Program-made: the position numbers and the translations under genes | Source of the DNA: Lonicera japonica | Taxonomy: Eukaryota; Streptophyta; Magnoliopsida; Dipsacales; Caprifoliaceae | Assembly: GCA_021464415.1 (NCBI GenBank) | Contig: CM038466.1 | Location: 21,143,017-21,207,016 of the forward strand | Length of the DNA stretch: 64,000 nt | Reading direction: 5' to 3' | The notes under the pieces: model-generated | What the model was told of the DNA's origin: nothing | The model's database searches: none | Seen by the model: only the letters and a program-made list of their open reading frames with translations | Shown here: positions 34,472 to 44,360 of the stretch, piece by piece | How the letters are laid out: every line of letters starts with the position of its first letter | Numbering within the stretch: position 1 is the stretch's first letter

Positions 34472-34930
34472 TACCGCGAATTTGGTCTGTCCTTTGCCTA
34501 GTGGAAAGTGCCCCCACTATGTCCATACCCCATTGAGAGAAAGGCTAAAGGCTGCTAACGGGGGTCATGAGCTCTGCGGGGAGCCGTTGGATGTTGGCGA
34601 ATCACTGGCGTTTGTCGCATTTTCTTACCAGTTCCTTCGCGTCTTGTAGGATGGTGGGCCAGAAGTAGCCTTGTCTGCCGACTTTGAGTGCTAGCGAACG
34701 AGCTCCCTAATGCCCCCCGCAGAGGCCTTCGTGAATTTCCAACAGGCCTGCTTGGGCTTGGTGCACGTGTAGGCAGAGCAGGAAAGGGAGGACGTACCCC
34801 CTTTTATATAGCGTTGCCTCGATGACTACGAATCTGTTGGACATATACCTTATCCTTTTGGCCATCTTCCTGTCTTCGGGGAGAACTCCATCGATAAGGT
34901 AGTTTAAAATCGGGTCAATCCAACACTTGC
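34472..34930 (-). pseudogene. Tat integrase zinc-binding N-terminus, broken
   Basis: Translation on the minus strand shows YKRGYVLPFLLCLH, then EIHEGLCGGH and, after a stop, KVGRQGYFWPTILQDAKELVRKCDKRQ. These are the His pair and Cys pair of the HHCC domain. In-frame stops interrupt it. Confidence 0.7.
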
Positions 34931-34934
34931 AGAT

Positions 34935-35400
34935 TTACACTGGGGCTACGTCCAGCTCCACTGGCTCATCTATGGCTTTTCTTTCCAGATATTCAATATG
35001 CACCCTGCTTGGTAAGTTGAAAGTCGTGGACAACATGGCTAGGCGAACTGCTTTGTTGTTTTGAGCTCGCGGGACCTTAATGAAAACTAGGTTAGAATAC
35101 CTCTGAGCCACCGCCTTGGCTTTTGCTAAATAAGCAGCCATACGTTCTTCTTTTACCATATTGTGACCAAGTATTTGGCCAACTACCACTGCGGAATCAT
35201 TGTAGACCACCATTTGCCTTGCTCCCAGATCACTAGCTATCCTCAAGTCTGAGATTATGGCTTTGTACTCAGCCTCGTTGTTAGAAGCCCTGAACAAAAA
35301 TTTCAGCGCTATTTTCAGGGTATTAGCCTCAAGAGTTATCAGTACCACACCAGCTCTAGATCCCTATAAATTAGAAGCACCATCGGCATGCAAGACCCAC
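34935..35400 (-). pseudogene. Second RNase-H-like (aRNH) domain of Tat element
   Basis: The frame carries WVLHADGASNL, a stop near 35364, then LFRASNNEAEYKAIISDLRI (catalytic Glu) and VVYNDSAVVV (Asp). This is the layout of the archaeal-type RNase H that Tat-lineage elements acquired in addition to the retroviral one. It would help degrade the RNA strand of the replication hybrid. Apart from the stop just after the first Asp motif the domain is well kept. Confidence 0.7.
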
Positions 35401-35710
35401 ATAGGTACCCCTGGCAGTATATTCATCGAACTAGCCGGGTTCGAAGTGTTCGAATCCGCAAGCGGCAGCAGTTCTGGTGGCTCTTCAATTTGGTCTTCAG
35501 CGTAAGTGAATTCTGCTTTGAAATAGACGACAGGTTGGCCCTTAATTGAGGTCTGAGGACGGTAATTGATCACGAATTGCCCGAGCTCAACAGCCCATAT
35601 GGCCAGTCGACCTGACTGCTCTGGCCTGTCGAAGACTCTTCGTAGCGGCTGATCTGTGAGCACATCTATGGTGTGGGCCTGAAAATATGGTCTTAATTTT
35701 CAAGACGTGA
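35364..35710 (-). pseudogene. Tat RT-linked RNase H, C-terminal part
   Basis: The frame has RRVFDRPEQSGRLAIWAVEL and FVINYRPQTSIKGQ, standard landmarks of the Ty3/gypsy RNase H and its tether. It is separated from the RT part by indels between 35663 and 35750. Confidence 0.65.
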
Positions 35711-35749
35711 TAAGTAGAGCATAGGCCAATTTCTCTAGCCTGGGGTAAT

Positions 35750-36957
35750 TCAATTCGACAGCGTACAGGGCTCTGTTGGTATAGTACACTGGTAATTGTC
35801 TCCGTCCTCGCTCCTCATCGGCGCTGAGCTGACTGCTGTTCGTGATACTGCCAGATATAAGCTCAGGATTTCCTCCTCCTTCGGTGAGCTCAGGAGGGGA
35901 GGAGCTCCGAGATATTGTTTGAGCTGTTGGAAAGCTAGCTCACATTCTTCGGTCCATTCGAAGGCCTTCTGTAGCATTTTGAAAAAGGGATGGCACTTGT
36001 CAGTTGCTCTAAAGATAAATCTGTTAAGAGCGGCCACTCTCCCAACAAGACTTTGGACCTCTTTTGGTTTTGACGGGGACTTCATGTCAATGAGGACTCG
36101 TATCTTCTCCGGGTTAGCTTCAATCACTCTTTGGGTGACTACAAAATCCAAGAATTTTTCCCCTTTAACCCCAAAGGCACACTTGACCGAGTTAAGAGAC
36201 ATGCTGTTCTGCCTGAGTATGGCGAAAGCTTCGTTGAGATCGGTCACATGGTTTGCAGCCTTAAGGCTCTTGACTAACATATCTCGACATAAACCTCCAT
36301 GTTTCGGCCTATATGGTCTTTAAACAACGCATTCATCACTCTTTGGTAGGTAGCGCCCGCATTCCTTAGGCCAAAAAACATGACTTTGTAACAGTACGTG
36401 CTCTCGTTGGTGATGAATGAGGTCTTCTCCTCATCTTCTGGAGCCATCCTGACTTGATTGTAGCCGGAGTACGCATCCATGAAACTTAACATCTCATGGC
36501 CTGTAGTAGCGTCTACGAGTTGGTCGATCTTGGGTAATGGGAAGCTGTCTTTCAGGCATGCTTTGTTGAGGTCTTTGAAATCCACACACATCCTCCATTT
36601 GCCACTGTGCTTTTTGACGAGCACTATATTGGAGAGCCACTTCGGGTAATGCACTTCCCGAATGAAGCTAGCTCGGAGTAGTTTTTGAACTTCTTTTTTG
36701 GTAGTCAAATTCCTTTCTGCCCCAAAGCTTCTTTTCTTCTGCCTTACGGGTGAGAAAGTGGGGTCAGCGTTTAGCCGGTGTACCATAACCTCTGGATTTA
36801 GTCCCCTCATATCGTCGTGGGACCATGCAAAGATGTCTGCATTAGCTCGTAGGCATTGGCAGAGCTCTTCTCGAACTTTTGTGTCGAGTTTATCGCTAAT
36901 CTTTAGGAGCCTGTTGGGTTGGGAGGGGTCCAAGGCAAAATCTTCTAGGTCTTCCAC
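35750..36957 (-). pseudogene. Tat reverse transcriptase, frameshifted in the YxDD box
   Basis: The N-terminal part (36957-36274) shows IREVHYPKWLSNIVLVKK, GKWRMCVDFKDLNKACLKD, SFMDAYSGYNQV and FFGLRNAGATYQRVMN. The frame is lost at the catalytic box: the DNA reads 'tatgtcgagatatgttagtc', one base short of coding Y-V-D-D-M-L-V. The C-terminal half (36280-35750) continues in the next frame with MLVKS and the thumb/connection region. RT makes cDNA from element RNA; this copy cannot. Confidence 0.9.
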
Positions 36958-37109
36958 CGGTTTGCCTCCGAGCTCTTTCTCTTCGTCTCTGGGATCTAGG
37001 GTGTCAATCTCCTATTTTTTCGCATCGCTAGGCCCTCCCACCCTTGACATCCCTCTTTCAGCATTGCCTTCTACTTCGCCTACCATGATGTCTGAGGTCC
37101 TGACTTCAT

Positions 37110-37490
37110 TCAGTGTCCCGAATTGACACTTAAGAGCTTCGACCTGATTTCTCTTGCACTCGCCAACTCCATAGGGGGTGGGAATCTTATGGTCAGACTA
37201 CAGGTTGAGATGGCAGCCCTGATTTCATTGAGCATTCCCCTACCGAGGATGGCGTTATAATGGGGAGCTCTATCCAGTACCAAAAATTTGACAATTGTGG
37301 TGATCTCCTTGGGGATTATTCCTAGGGTTACAACGAGCTTAACTGTTCCTAGAGATTTAGTTTCTTCTCCTGAGAAACCCACCAAGGTGATCGAGGAGGG
37401 AGTCAAGTGCACTGTGGTGAGGCCCATGGCCTTAAAGGCGCTATAGTACATAAGGTTGGAAGTGGTCCCGTGTCAATGAGGATTCTGTGG
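37110..37490 (-). pseudogene. Tat aspartic protease
   Basis: The catalytic motif ILIDTG is encoded near 37475, shortly before a frame change. The body (37451-37110) continues as YYSAFKAMGL, IVKFLVLDRAPHYNAILGRG and the conserved MLNEIRAAIST motif. It normally cleaves the Gag-Pol precursor. Confidence 0.75.
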
Positions 37491-37529
37491 ACGTTGTGGT
37501 TGCCCGCCATTGCTGTCACCACCAGAAGG

Positions 37530-39170
37530 TCATCGTGGGAAAAAAGCTACTACATTCATGTTTTTGTCGCTGAACATGAGCTCATTGACGTCATACTTCA
37601 CCATTTTGGTGGGTCTGAAGCTAAGGCATTCTGCCTCCGAGCTCGAGGTTTTGGCCTGTCTAACATAGGCTTTTCTGGATCGATTGCTGTTTTCGGAATA
37701 AGAGGAACCCCCTTCAATCATAAAGATCTCATTTTCTGGGGCCTTTCCTTTGGCATTAGGAGGAGCCATATCCTTCTTTTTGTCCACGTATTTCCTGAGC
37801 TGCCCTCTCTGAATGAGTTTCTCAATTTCCCCCTTTAACTTCCAACAGTTATTCATCTCGTGGCTATGGTACTTATGGTATCGGCAGTACTTGGTGGTGT
37901 CTCGTTTTTTCTCAGGTGTTTTCATCTTTCGAGCTTCCGGGATTAGCCCTGGGTCTAACTGGGTATAGACTCCCCCCAACGGAGCTGTCAGAGGAGTGAA
38001 CTGTTGGCATGCCCTACTGTCCTTTGGTTCGGTTCTGTTTGCTTCTCTCTTATGCCTCTTACCCTCTTTCTCCTGGCTGTGGGGAGGGATGTGCCCCCTT
38101 TGATGCTTGGAAGAGGACAATAGGGCCGACAGACCCGTCAGGTTCCTCCTCTGCAAAGTTTTCTCAACCCCAACCTGCTTATTAACCTCATCTAGGAGCT
38201 CGAACATTGTTTTTGGTGCCATTCTTGCCAGTGTCATAAGGCAGTACGAGGAGGTCACCCCCTCCATGAAGGCCGCCACCGCCACCCCGTTGTTTAGGCC
38301 GGTGACTGTGAGGCTCTCTTGGTTAAAACGGCGGGCATATTCTTTCAGGCTTTCAACAGGTCCCTATTTTATGCTGAATAAATGATTGGATGTATTGGAC
38401 TGCCGCTTGGTTCCCATAAAATGTGAGATGAACTTGGTACAGGAGCTCGAGATCGACCCTGGTAATAGACTGTTACACCATGTTCCGGCTGCTCCCTTCA
38501 AAGTGGTGACAAAAGCCCTACATACCACACCGTTCGGGATATTCTGGAGTCCCATCATGTTTCCGTACTGTTGCCAGTGGTCCACAGGGTCAATGGTTCC
38601 ATCATATGACTCCAGCTTCGGGAGTTTAAACTTCTTTGGGACGGAGCAATTCTGAATGTGATTCGTGAATGGAGATCTGGCGTCCCTTACTAGAGCTGCC
38701 GTCGAGCTCCCCGCCAAGTAACCCACAGTATTCATCATTTTCTTCATTTGGGCCTCCATCTTGGTCATCAGTCTCTTCTCGACCGATTCTTTATGAGAGA
38801 TTCTATAAAAAACGGACCCCCTGGGTTTGATTTCCGTCTCACGCCCCGGCTTTTTATCCGACGGGAAAGGAGGTAGTTCCGCACTCAGGCTCCGATATCG
38901 CGAAAACTCCTCCGGGCTTATTTCACGAACTATACTAATCCGCGGATCCCTTGATAGTGGGGGAGGGAGTGAGGCTGGAACTTCTTCATACAAGGCCTCC
39001 CAATTAGAGCTGGAGTGGAGGGACTCGAGCTCACCAGATCTGCTGCGGTTCCTCTCGAATCCTCTACCACGGCCCCCCAGTCTTTCTCTAACTGGGACTC
39101 GTGGAGGGATCGGCCGAACGTTAGCAGACACAGAGGCTAAGAACGACCTGCTCCTCGTGCTAACTTAGGG
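37530..39170 (-). pseudogene. Tat gag with one in-frame stop
   Basis: The N-terminal half (to 38364) includes the capsid-like SYDGTIDPVDHWQQY and LKGAAGTWCNSL motifs. A TAG stop (38364-38366) interrupts it. The same frame resumes (GPVESLKEYARRFNQESL) and carries YCRYHKYHSHEMNNCWKLKG, a CxxH...HxxxxC knuckle-like motif usual in this lineage. No clear ATG starts the frame; it is open to near the primer site. Confidence 0.8.
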
Positions 39171-39337
39171 GCTTTGCCTTTGGGCCAGGAGCCTGTCGAT
39201 TCGAATCTAAAGGGTAGCTTGCCGTTCTTGTAAAGCCAGTATAGGGTCTGGTTGAGTTTGTCTTTAAGACATAATAAAGTTCTCGGGTGGTTACGTAGTT
39301 TCCGGAGAGGTATGTGACTTTGGTTAAAAAACTGTCT

Positions 39338-39355
39338 TTCCCACAGACGGCGCCA
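39338..39355 (-). promoter_or_regulatory. Primer binding site of Tat element
   Basis: The minus strand reads TGGCGCCGTCTGTGGGAA three bases inside the 5' LTR. This is the standard primer site of many plant Ty3/gypsy elements and fixes the element's orientation as minus. Confidence 0.8.
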
Positions 39356-39358
39356 AAC

Positions 39359-40252
39359 TATTGGTGCTAAAAACTAAAAGGTTGTTCCAGCGCCACGCAG
39401 TCAATTGATTATAAGAAATGATTAGAGCAACAAAAGGAAAATGCTAAATTTTAGAGAGTCAATGATTTATAGAGGAGGTTGACCTCGTATGAAGATATAG
39501 GTTAATCCTCCCCTGTGAAATGGAACTCGGGACTCGGGTTGCCTTGTATTAATAATAGATTTATAAATGTACAGACTTGCAAAGGTCTCTATAATCGCTC
39601 TATTTTCTTAGTATTACAGTAGAATTGGGGAGCTAAGCTAACACTAGTTTAGTTTCATGCCCAGGGGAGCTTGGGAACTGAGTGTTTATCCTTGCCTATA
39701 TTACTTTGTGATAATTCGTGGGGTATATTCCTTCTCTATTCCTCTTAATTGAAGAACACCCCTCTTTCTTAGTTGGTGGGAGAAGTAAATGCTTCTCGTA
39801 TATATATGACTGGAGGAGACGTGTGGCCAGAGCTCCCTGAGTAGGTTTAGAGCCATGCTGCTATTAGGTACCAACTCTAATCTTGCTTATCCATGAATTC
39901 CGGTGCATTAAATACGGTTGTCGTGCATTTAATGAAGGTAAGGAAAACTCTAGAGTAGGTGACAGTCGCCCATGTCCTGGCCAACTACTCTGGGAGAGTG
40001 GTTGGGCGAGGAAAGAGAGAGACAATCTTGGAGCTCATCGAAGGGGCTTCGGGGCTAGCGTTTAGGAACACGTTGTTCACAGTTGATGCTTAAATGAACA
40101 CCCAGACCTCCTAAGGGATTCATTTCTTTTACAAGGTCATCATAGGTCTCCTCCGAGCTCCTTGCCCAAAAACGAATTCGGTAGCTGACGTGGACGGCCA
40201 CATGTCAGCTCGAAATTGGCGGTGTAGACTGAATCATAAATTCGGGCCATCA
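39359..40252 (-). repeat. Tat element 5' LTR
   Basis: It pairs with 28597-29501. Its inner end reads CACCAATA instead of CACCAACA, so one terminal base has changed. A deletion of about 15 bp relative to the other LTR lies near 39950. Confidence 0.88.
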
Positions 40253-40257
40253 GAATC

Positions 40258-41303
40258 TATTCTCGACACTCAACGTGTCTCACTTCTGGAATTGAGTTCT
40301 CGAAAATATCTGAAGAAGGAAAAGATTATTATCGCCAAAAATCTCTTTGCCATATCATATTTTCTCTCTTATCATTATTCTCGTCGAGAAGGTAAATAAA
40401 CTCTCTTCTGGTATTTAAAATTAGATATCTGTGTACTTATTTCATTTCTATTTTTTTGTCCACATTTTATTTGAATAAACTTATTGTCAAGTTACAAAAT
40501 AGTCTACTGTTTTCAAAGCAAAAGCCCTGATAAAATCATTTGCAAAAAATCAGATAAGTAAGAATATTGTCCCCCGGATAAAATGAGGTTTTCAAAACCT
40601 AGGCCGATGAAGCTTACTTAAGAATTAATGTCGGTCATGTTTCGTCTTCCCCATAGACTGGGATATCAAATTGAATTCTCCTCAATTAGTTCAATTTCAT
40701 ATTAAATTAGTTCCGATACAAGATTCGGACTTTTTCCAAAAAAATCAACACGAGAAGACCGATATTATTATCTGAGGAAATAATATGAGAAACTCTCTTT
40801 CAAAACAAAAAAAGCTTTGTCATTTGTATTTACATCTTTCAAAAAGAAACATCAAATCCCAGAACACAAAGGTTTTTATCCTTTTCCCTGAAATTAAGGT
40901 TTTTTATTTAAGAGGTAGTAGACTATCAGTAAAAGCATCCAAGTTTTACAACATAGAATAAATATATAAAGACCACTAGAGACCGAAAAGGTAGAACGAG
41001 TGCTTAATACCTTCACAATCCGTAACATAATTTTCAAACCCTATAGAATCCTGGTTTTGTAGACAAACGTGTAAGAAAATGCTTGTTTATAGCCTTTCTT
41101 TTTACACAACTATTTTTGTCCGTTTTCTCGTAAAACGTACTGGCGACTCTGAACAAACCCTCTTGCATCTAGAAATAGGATAGAGGGACACCCGATATAA
41201 ATTATCAACACATAAAAGCAAATAGAACAACGGAATCCTTTCCGATATTTCAGACCCCCACCACGGGATCGAGACCCGGGGGCCGCATTTGCGGATTCTC
41301 ACA
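40258..41303 (+). mobile_element. Solo LTR, right part
   Basis: It continues the LTR interrupted at 28596 and ends GGATTCTCACA. It is followed by gtagg (41304-41308), which matches atagg before 28151 at four of five bases. Its last 150 bp parallel 5920-6046. Confidence 0.85.
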
Positions 41304-41737
41304 GTAGGTAACACTATCAAGTCTTAATTTCATCAATGGTATTGTTGAGACTATCAATTCTACATCGGAAGAGTGGATCATCACAAAGAAATATATAAGA
41401 TCTAGGAGATACACCACCCATTGCCAATTGGTTTTGGGAAAGATACTTCGAAATCTAATATAGTATCAAAGGTTGGTTTTCTGGGAGGTTTGGTCATATG
41501 GACCTTCACATCGACGTCTTATTGCACCCTCTGCACTTCAAACTTCTAACAGCTAATTACCTTGACCTTAAAAGACCATAAGTTTTTGGAGAGACTGAGG
41601 CAACACCGGTTGAGGTAGCTGAGCTGTTGTTGAAGAATGAGGATGATGTTACCCTCAATGGCCTAGCTGATTTTCTCCATGTAAAGGTGAAGGAAAACAA
41701 AGAGGCGAATGTAAAGAAAGTACGAGTAGAGTATTGA
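41304..41737 (+). pseudogene. AAA-ATPase pseudogene, 3' fragment (exon 2)
   Basis: Just after the LTR, 'gtaacactatcaagtctt' matches the start of exon 2 of the intact neighbour (VTLSGFLNFIDGL against VTLSSLNFINGI). Recognisable blocks then follow: EEWIIT, a deletion where the sensor region should be, and from 41498 MDLHIDVLLHPLHFKLLTAN, then VEVAELLLKNEDDVTLNGLA with one stop between. The frame ends at 41735. It is the C-terminal part of the pseudogene begun at 27843. Gene order on the plus strand is preserved across the inserted DNA. Confidence 0.8.
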
Positions 41738-42341
41738 CAATGAAAAGGAGAGTGAGAAACAAGATATGAGTGAGATATCCTAAGAATCAGTCGAACTCTC
41801 ACAATTACTGTACATACACAATGAGCTTAAAAAAGCCTTTTCTTTGCAAGGGATTTAATAAGAATGTTCTCCTGTGTTTCTAGTCTATTATTCTGTTCTG
41901 CTTCCCATTTTAGATATACCGGTTGTAATCTTTGCATTTGATCAATAAGATTCTCTTTCATGTTCCCTGAATTATTAAAGTTCTTGGTGTTTGCTTAAAG
42001 GATTTATTTAGTTCGTTCACGGTTAGTTAGAGTTTTATAAGAGAATCTAAAAAATTTAGCAAAGAAGATTTCCCTGTATGCAAGCCACAGTTCAGGCCTG
42101 GGTGACCGTAGCCTAACTTTTGTGATTCTAATACAAGCTAGGAGAGAATAAATACATTGATTTGAAGAAAAAATTACAACTGAGACAACCTTAGAGAGGA
42201 AGCAGAACATAATAGGAAACAAGAAAAGTTAATCATAAAAAAAGGTTGCATTGGAGGGTTATTTATTTTATCTTTAGTTATTTTCCAATTGTCTACATAT
42301 CCTATCTCCAGGTTTGAATTTTCACTCTTAGTTCATATATA
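41738..42341. other. Intergenic, 3' side of AAA-ATPase gene 1
   Basis: AT-rich sequence between the pseudogene end and the stop codon of the minus-strand AAA-ATPase. It probably holds that gene's 3' UTR. No other feature is seen. Confidence 0.4.
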
Positions 42342-44207
42342 TTATGACACGATTGTTTTTCCTTCTTTCTCACTCGTATCTTCACATTCTCTCTCCTTTT
42401 CATTTTTAGCAGATTCTTCTACCTGCACTTTCTTGGCCATGGCATTTTCAATTTCCTTCCCTTTCTCATGGAGAAACCCAATTAGACCAACGAGCGTAAC
42501 ATCAGGATCGTCACTCTTCAACAGCTGCTCAGCCACTTCAGCAGGCGTCACCTCCATAGTTCGGATCAATTCCTCAATCTCTCCAAAAAGCTTATGGTCT
42601 TTAATGTCGAGGTAATTAGCAGCGAGAAGCTTGAAGCCGCAAGGGGTGCAATAAGACATGTGGATATGAAGGTCCATGCGACCAGGGCGCAACAATGCAG
42701 GGTCAAGCTTTTCTTTATGGTTTGTGGTAAACACTATGATTCTCTCATCCCCACAGCTTGACCAAAGCCCATCAATGAAATTGAGAAAACCAGATAATGT
42801 CACCTATATAGGTAAATATTCTCTTAAATTGTTAATTTTGTAACAAAAATGCATTAAAGAATAGTTTAAATATTTGTTCTTTTTCTTCAAGAATGCAAGA
42901 GACATAAATAGTATATATAGAAAAAGTCCAATGTGTCAAATGATTTGAAGTACGTGCAGACATGTCTTGGTTCTAAGTCAAGATTTGTGTACTGTAAACT
43001 CTTAGGGCTCGTTTGGTTAGAGAATCATAGTGTTTACCATTCCTAAAACTCGAACCAAACGAGCCCTTAGCAGTGTTGAGTTTTAGAAACCAGTATAACT
43101 TCTTGGAATATATATATAATATATATAAAACATATATTTAAAAGAATTAATGAACTAAACAGGACAACAAACCTTGTTTTCATCCTGATGAAACCCTTGT
43201 AGCTGTGGAGGTGGAGGTGGAGGTGCAGCCAACCTATCTTGCAGCCCAATGGTGCAGTCAATGTCCTCCACCACCAGTATTGACCGGTTCGCCGTCCCGA
43301 CCAACAGTCTCCTCAGCTCCGAGTTACGCCTAATATCAGTCAACTCCAAATCATATATATCAAAATTCAAATAATTGGCCATAGCTGCAATCAAGCTCGA
43401 CTTGCCAGTCCCAGGCGGCCCGTACAACAAGTACCCTCTCTTCCAAGCCTTACCCACCTTCCTATAATACTCTCTCCTCTTCACAAACCTCTCCAAGTCC
43501 TTCATCACCATTTCCTTCGCTTCTGAATCCATCGCCAACGTCTCAAAAGTGGCCGGGTGGTCCAAACTTATCGAGGTCCATGGATTCGAAGCCCCAAAGC
43601 TAGAGAACACTTGATGGGTACTTATAGTAAAGATCTTCACGGTCTTGTTCTCGTGTTTTTTCGCCTTTGCTTCTTTTAAAATGAAAGGCAAGTAAAATTT
43701 GAGTACCATTTCTTTGTGTTTTTTATGGAAAGTTAGATGAAAAGATCGAACTTCGGATCTAAGGGTCGAGTTCATATCATGGGGATTATAGAAGCTGGAG
43801 TTTGACTGGACTTTTTGGCACACCCAAATCCACTTGAATTTGGCACCGTCGTATTGGTCAACAACTTCCTCGTTCCGCTCCATGGCGGCAGTGATGTTCT
43901 TTTCTTTCTCGGGTTTGGTGACTTTGAGGCGGAGTGTGTTGGGGGAGATTTTGGTCGCCAGGTAGACCTCGGCTGCCTCATATATCTCATTGGTGACAAG
44001 GCCGTCAAATTCGTCAATCACCATTGTTAATTGGTTCGAGAATCGGTTGAACAAGTTTCGAGTTCCTAAATAAAGGTAGTCTTGGATTTCGTGGGGTAAG
44101 TAGTCTCTGACCACCGTACGGGCCACCATCGCTGCCGCAGCCACGGAGGCAGCTGTGGAGAGGGCGGTCTTGGCCATAGCCATTTTGGATTGAGGGGAAA
44201 AAGACAT
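42342..44207 (-). CDS. AAA-ATPase with N-terminal anchor (AATP1/OM66-like), 498 aa
   Basis: Two exons, 44207-43173 and 42803-42342, with a GT-AG phase-0 intron. The product belongs to the plant BCS1-like AAA family: hydrophobic N-terminus (residues about 10-35), AAA-associated N-terminal domain (about 30-130), Walker A GPPGTGKSS (263-271), Walker B LVVEDIDC (311-318), and exon 2 with IIVFTTNHKEKLDPALLRPG (367-386), which includes the sensor and Arg-finger region. Relatives act at mitochondrial or ER membranes in stress and salicylate responses; localisation here is inference. ATG 44207 is preferred over an in-frame upstream start because it gives the family N-terminus and sits about 90 bp below a TATA box. 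A Lys/Glu-rich tail ends the protein. The intron holds a 62-bp MITE. Confidence 0.92.
43005..43066. mobile_element. Tiny Tourist-like MITE in the intron of AAA-ATPase gene 1
   Basis: GGGCTCGTTTGGTT (43005-43018) and AACCAAACGAGCCC (43053-43066) are perfect inverted ends with a 34-base interior. TTA flanks both sides (43002-43004 and 43067-43069), the PIF/Harbinger target duplication. Confidence 0.8.
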
Positions 44208-44296
44208 GTTAAAAAGGAGTTGTATGGAGTGAAAGGAAATTTGATATGTGTGAATATGTAACTTTGGGTTGAATGTGGATGATGATTTTGTTTGTG

Positions 44297-44304
44297 TATA
44301 TATA
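44297..44304 (-). promoter_or_regulatory. TATA box of AAA-ATPase gene 1
   Basis: The minus strand reads 'cttcctatatatacacaaac', about 90 bp upstream of the start codon. Confidence 0.5.
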
Positions 44305-44360
44305 GGAAGATCCATAGAGATTGCAACTTGGAACAGAGTGGTTGATTGGGTTGACTTCAT

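Larger units (their letters stand above)
28597..40252 (-). mobile_element. Ty3/gypsy Tat-lineage LTR retrotransposon (11.7 kb)
   Basis: It is flanked by a perfect 5-bp duplication gaatc (28592-28596 and 40253-40257). LTRs of 905 and 894 bp enclose gag, protease, RT, RNase H, a second RNase-H-like domain and integrase, all on the minus strand in the Ty3/gypsy order. A long extra region holds an antisense gene. The second RNase-H-like domain and an antisense ORF between integrase and 3' LTR are known traits of the Tat lineage. The LTRs differ at roughly 5-8% of positions by eye, mainly transitions. Stops and indels in pol make it non-autonomous now. Confidence 0.9.
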
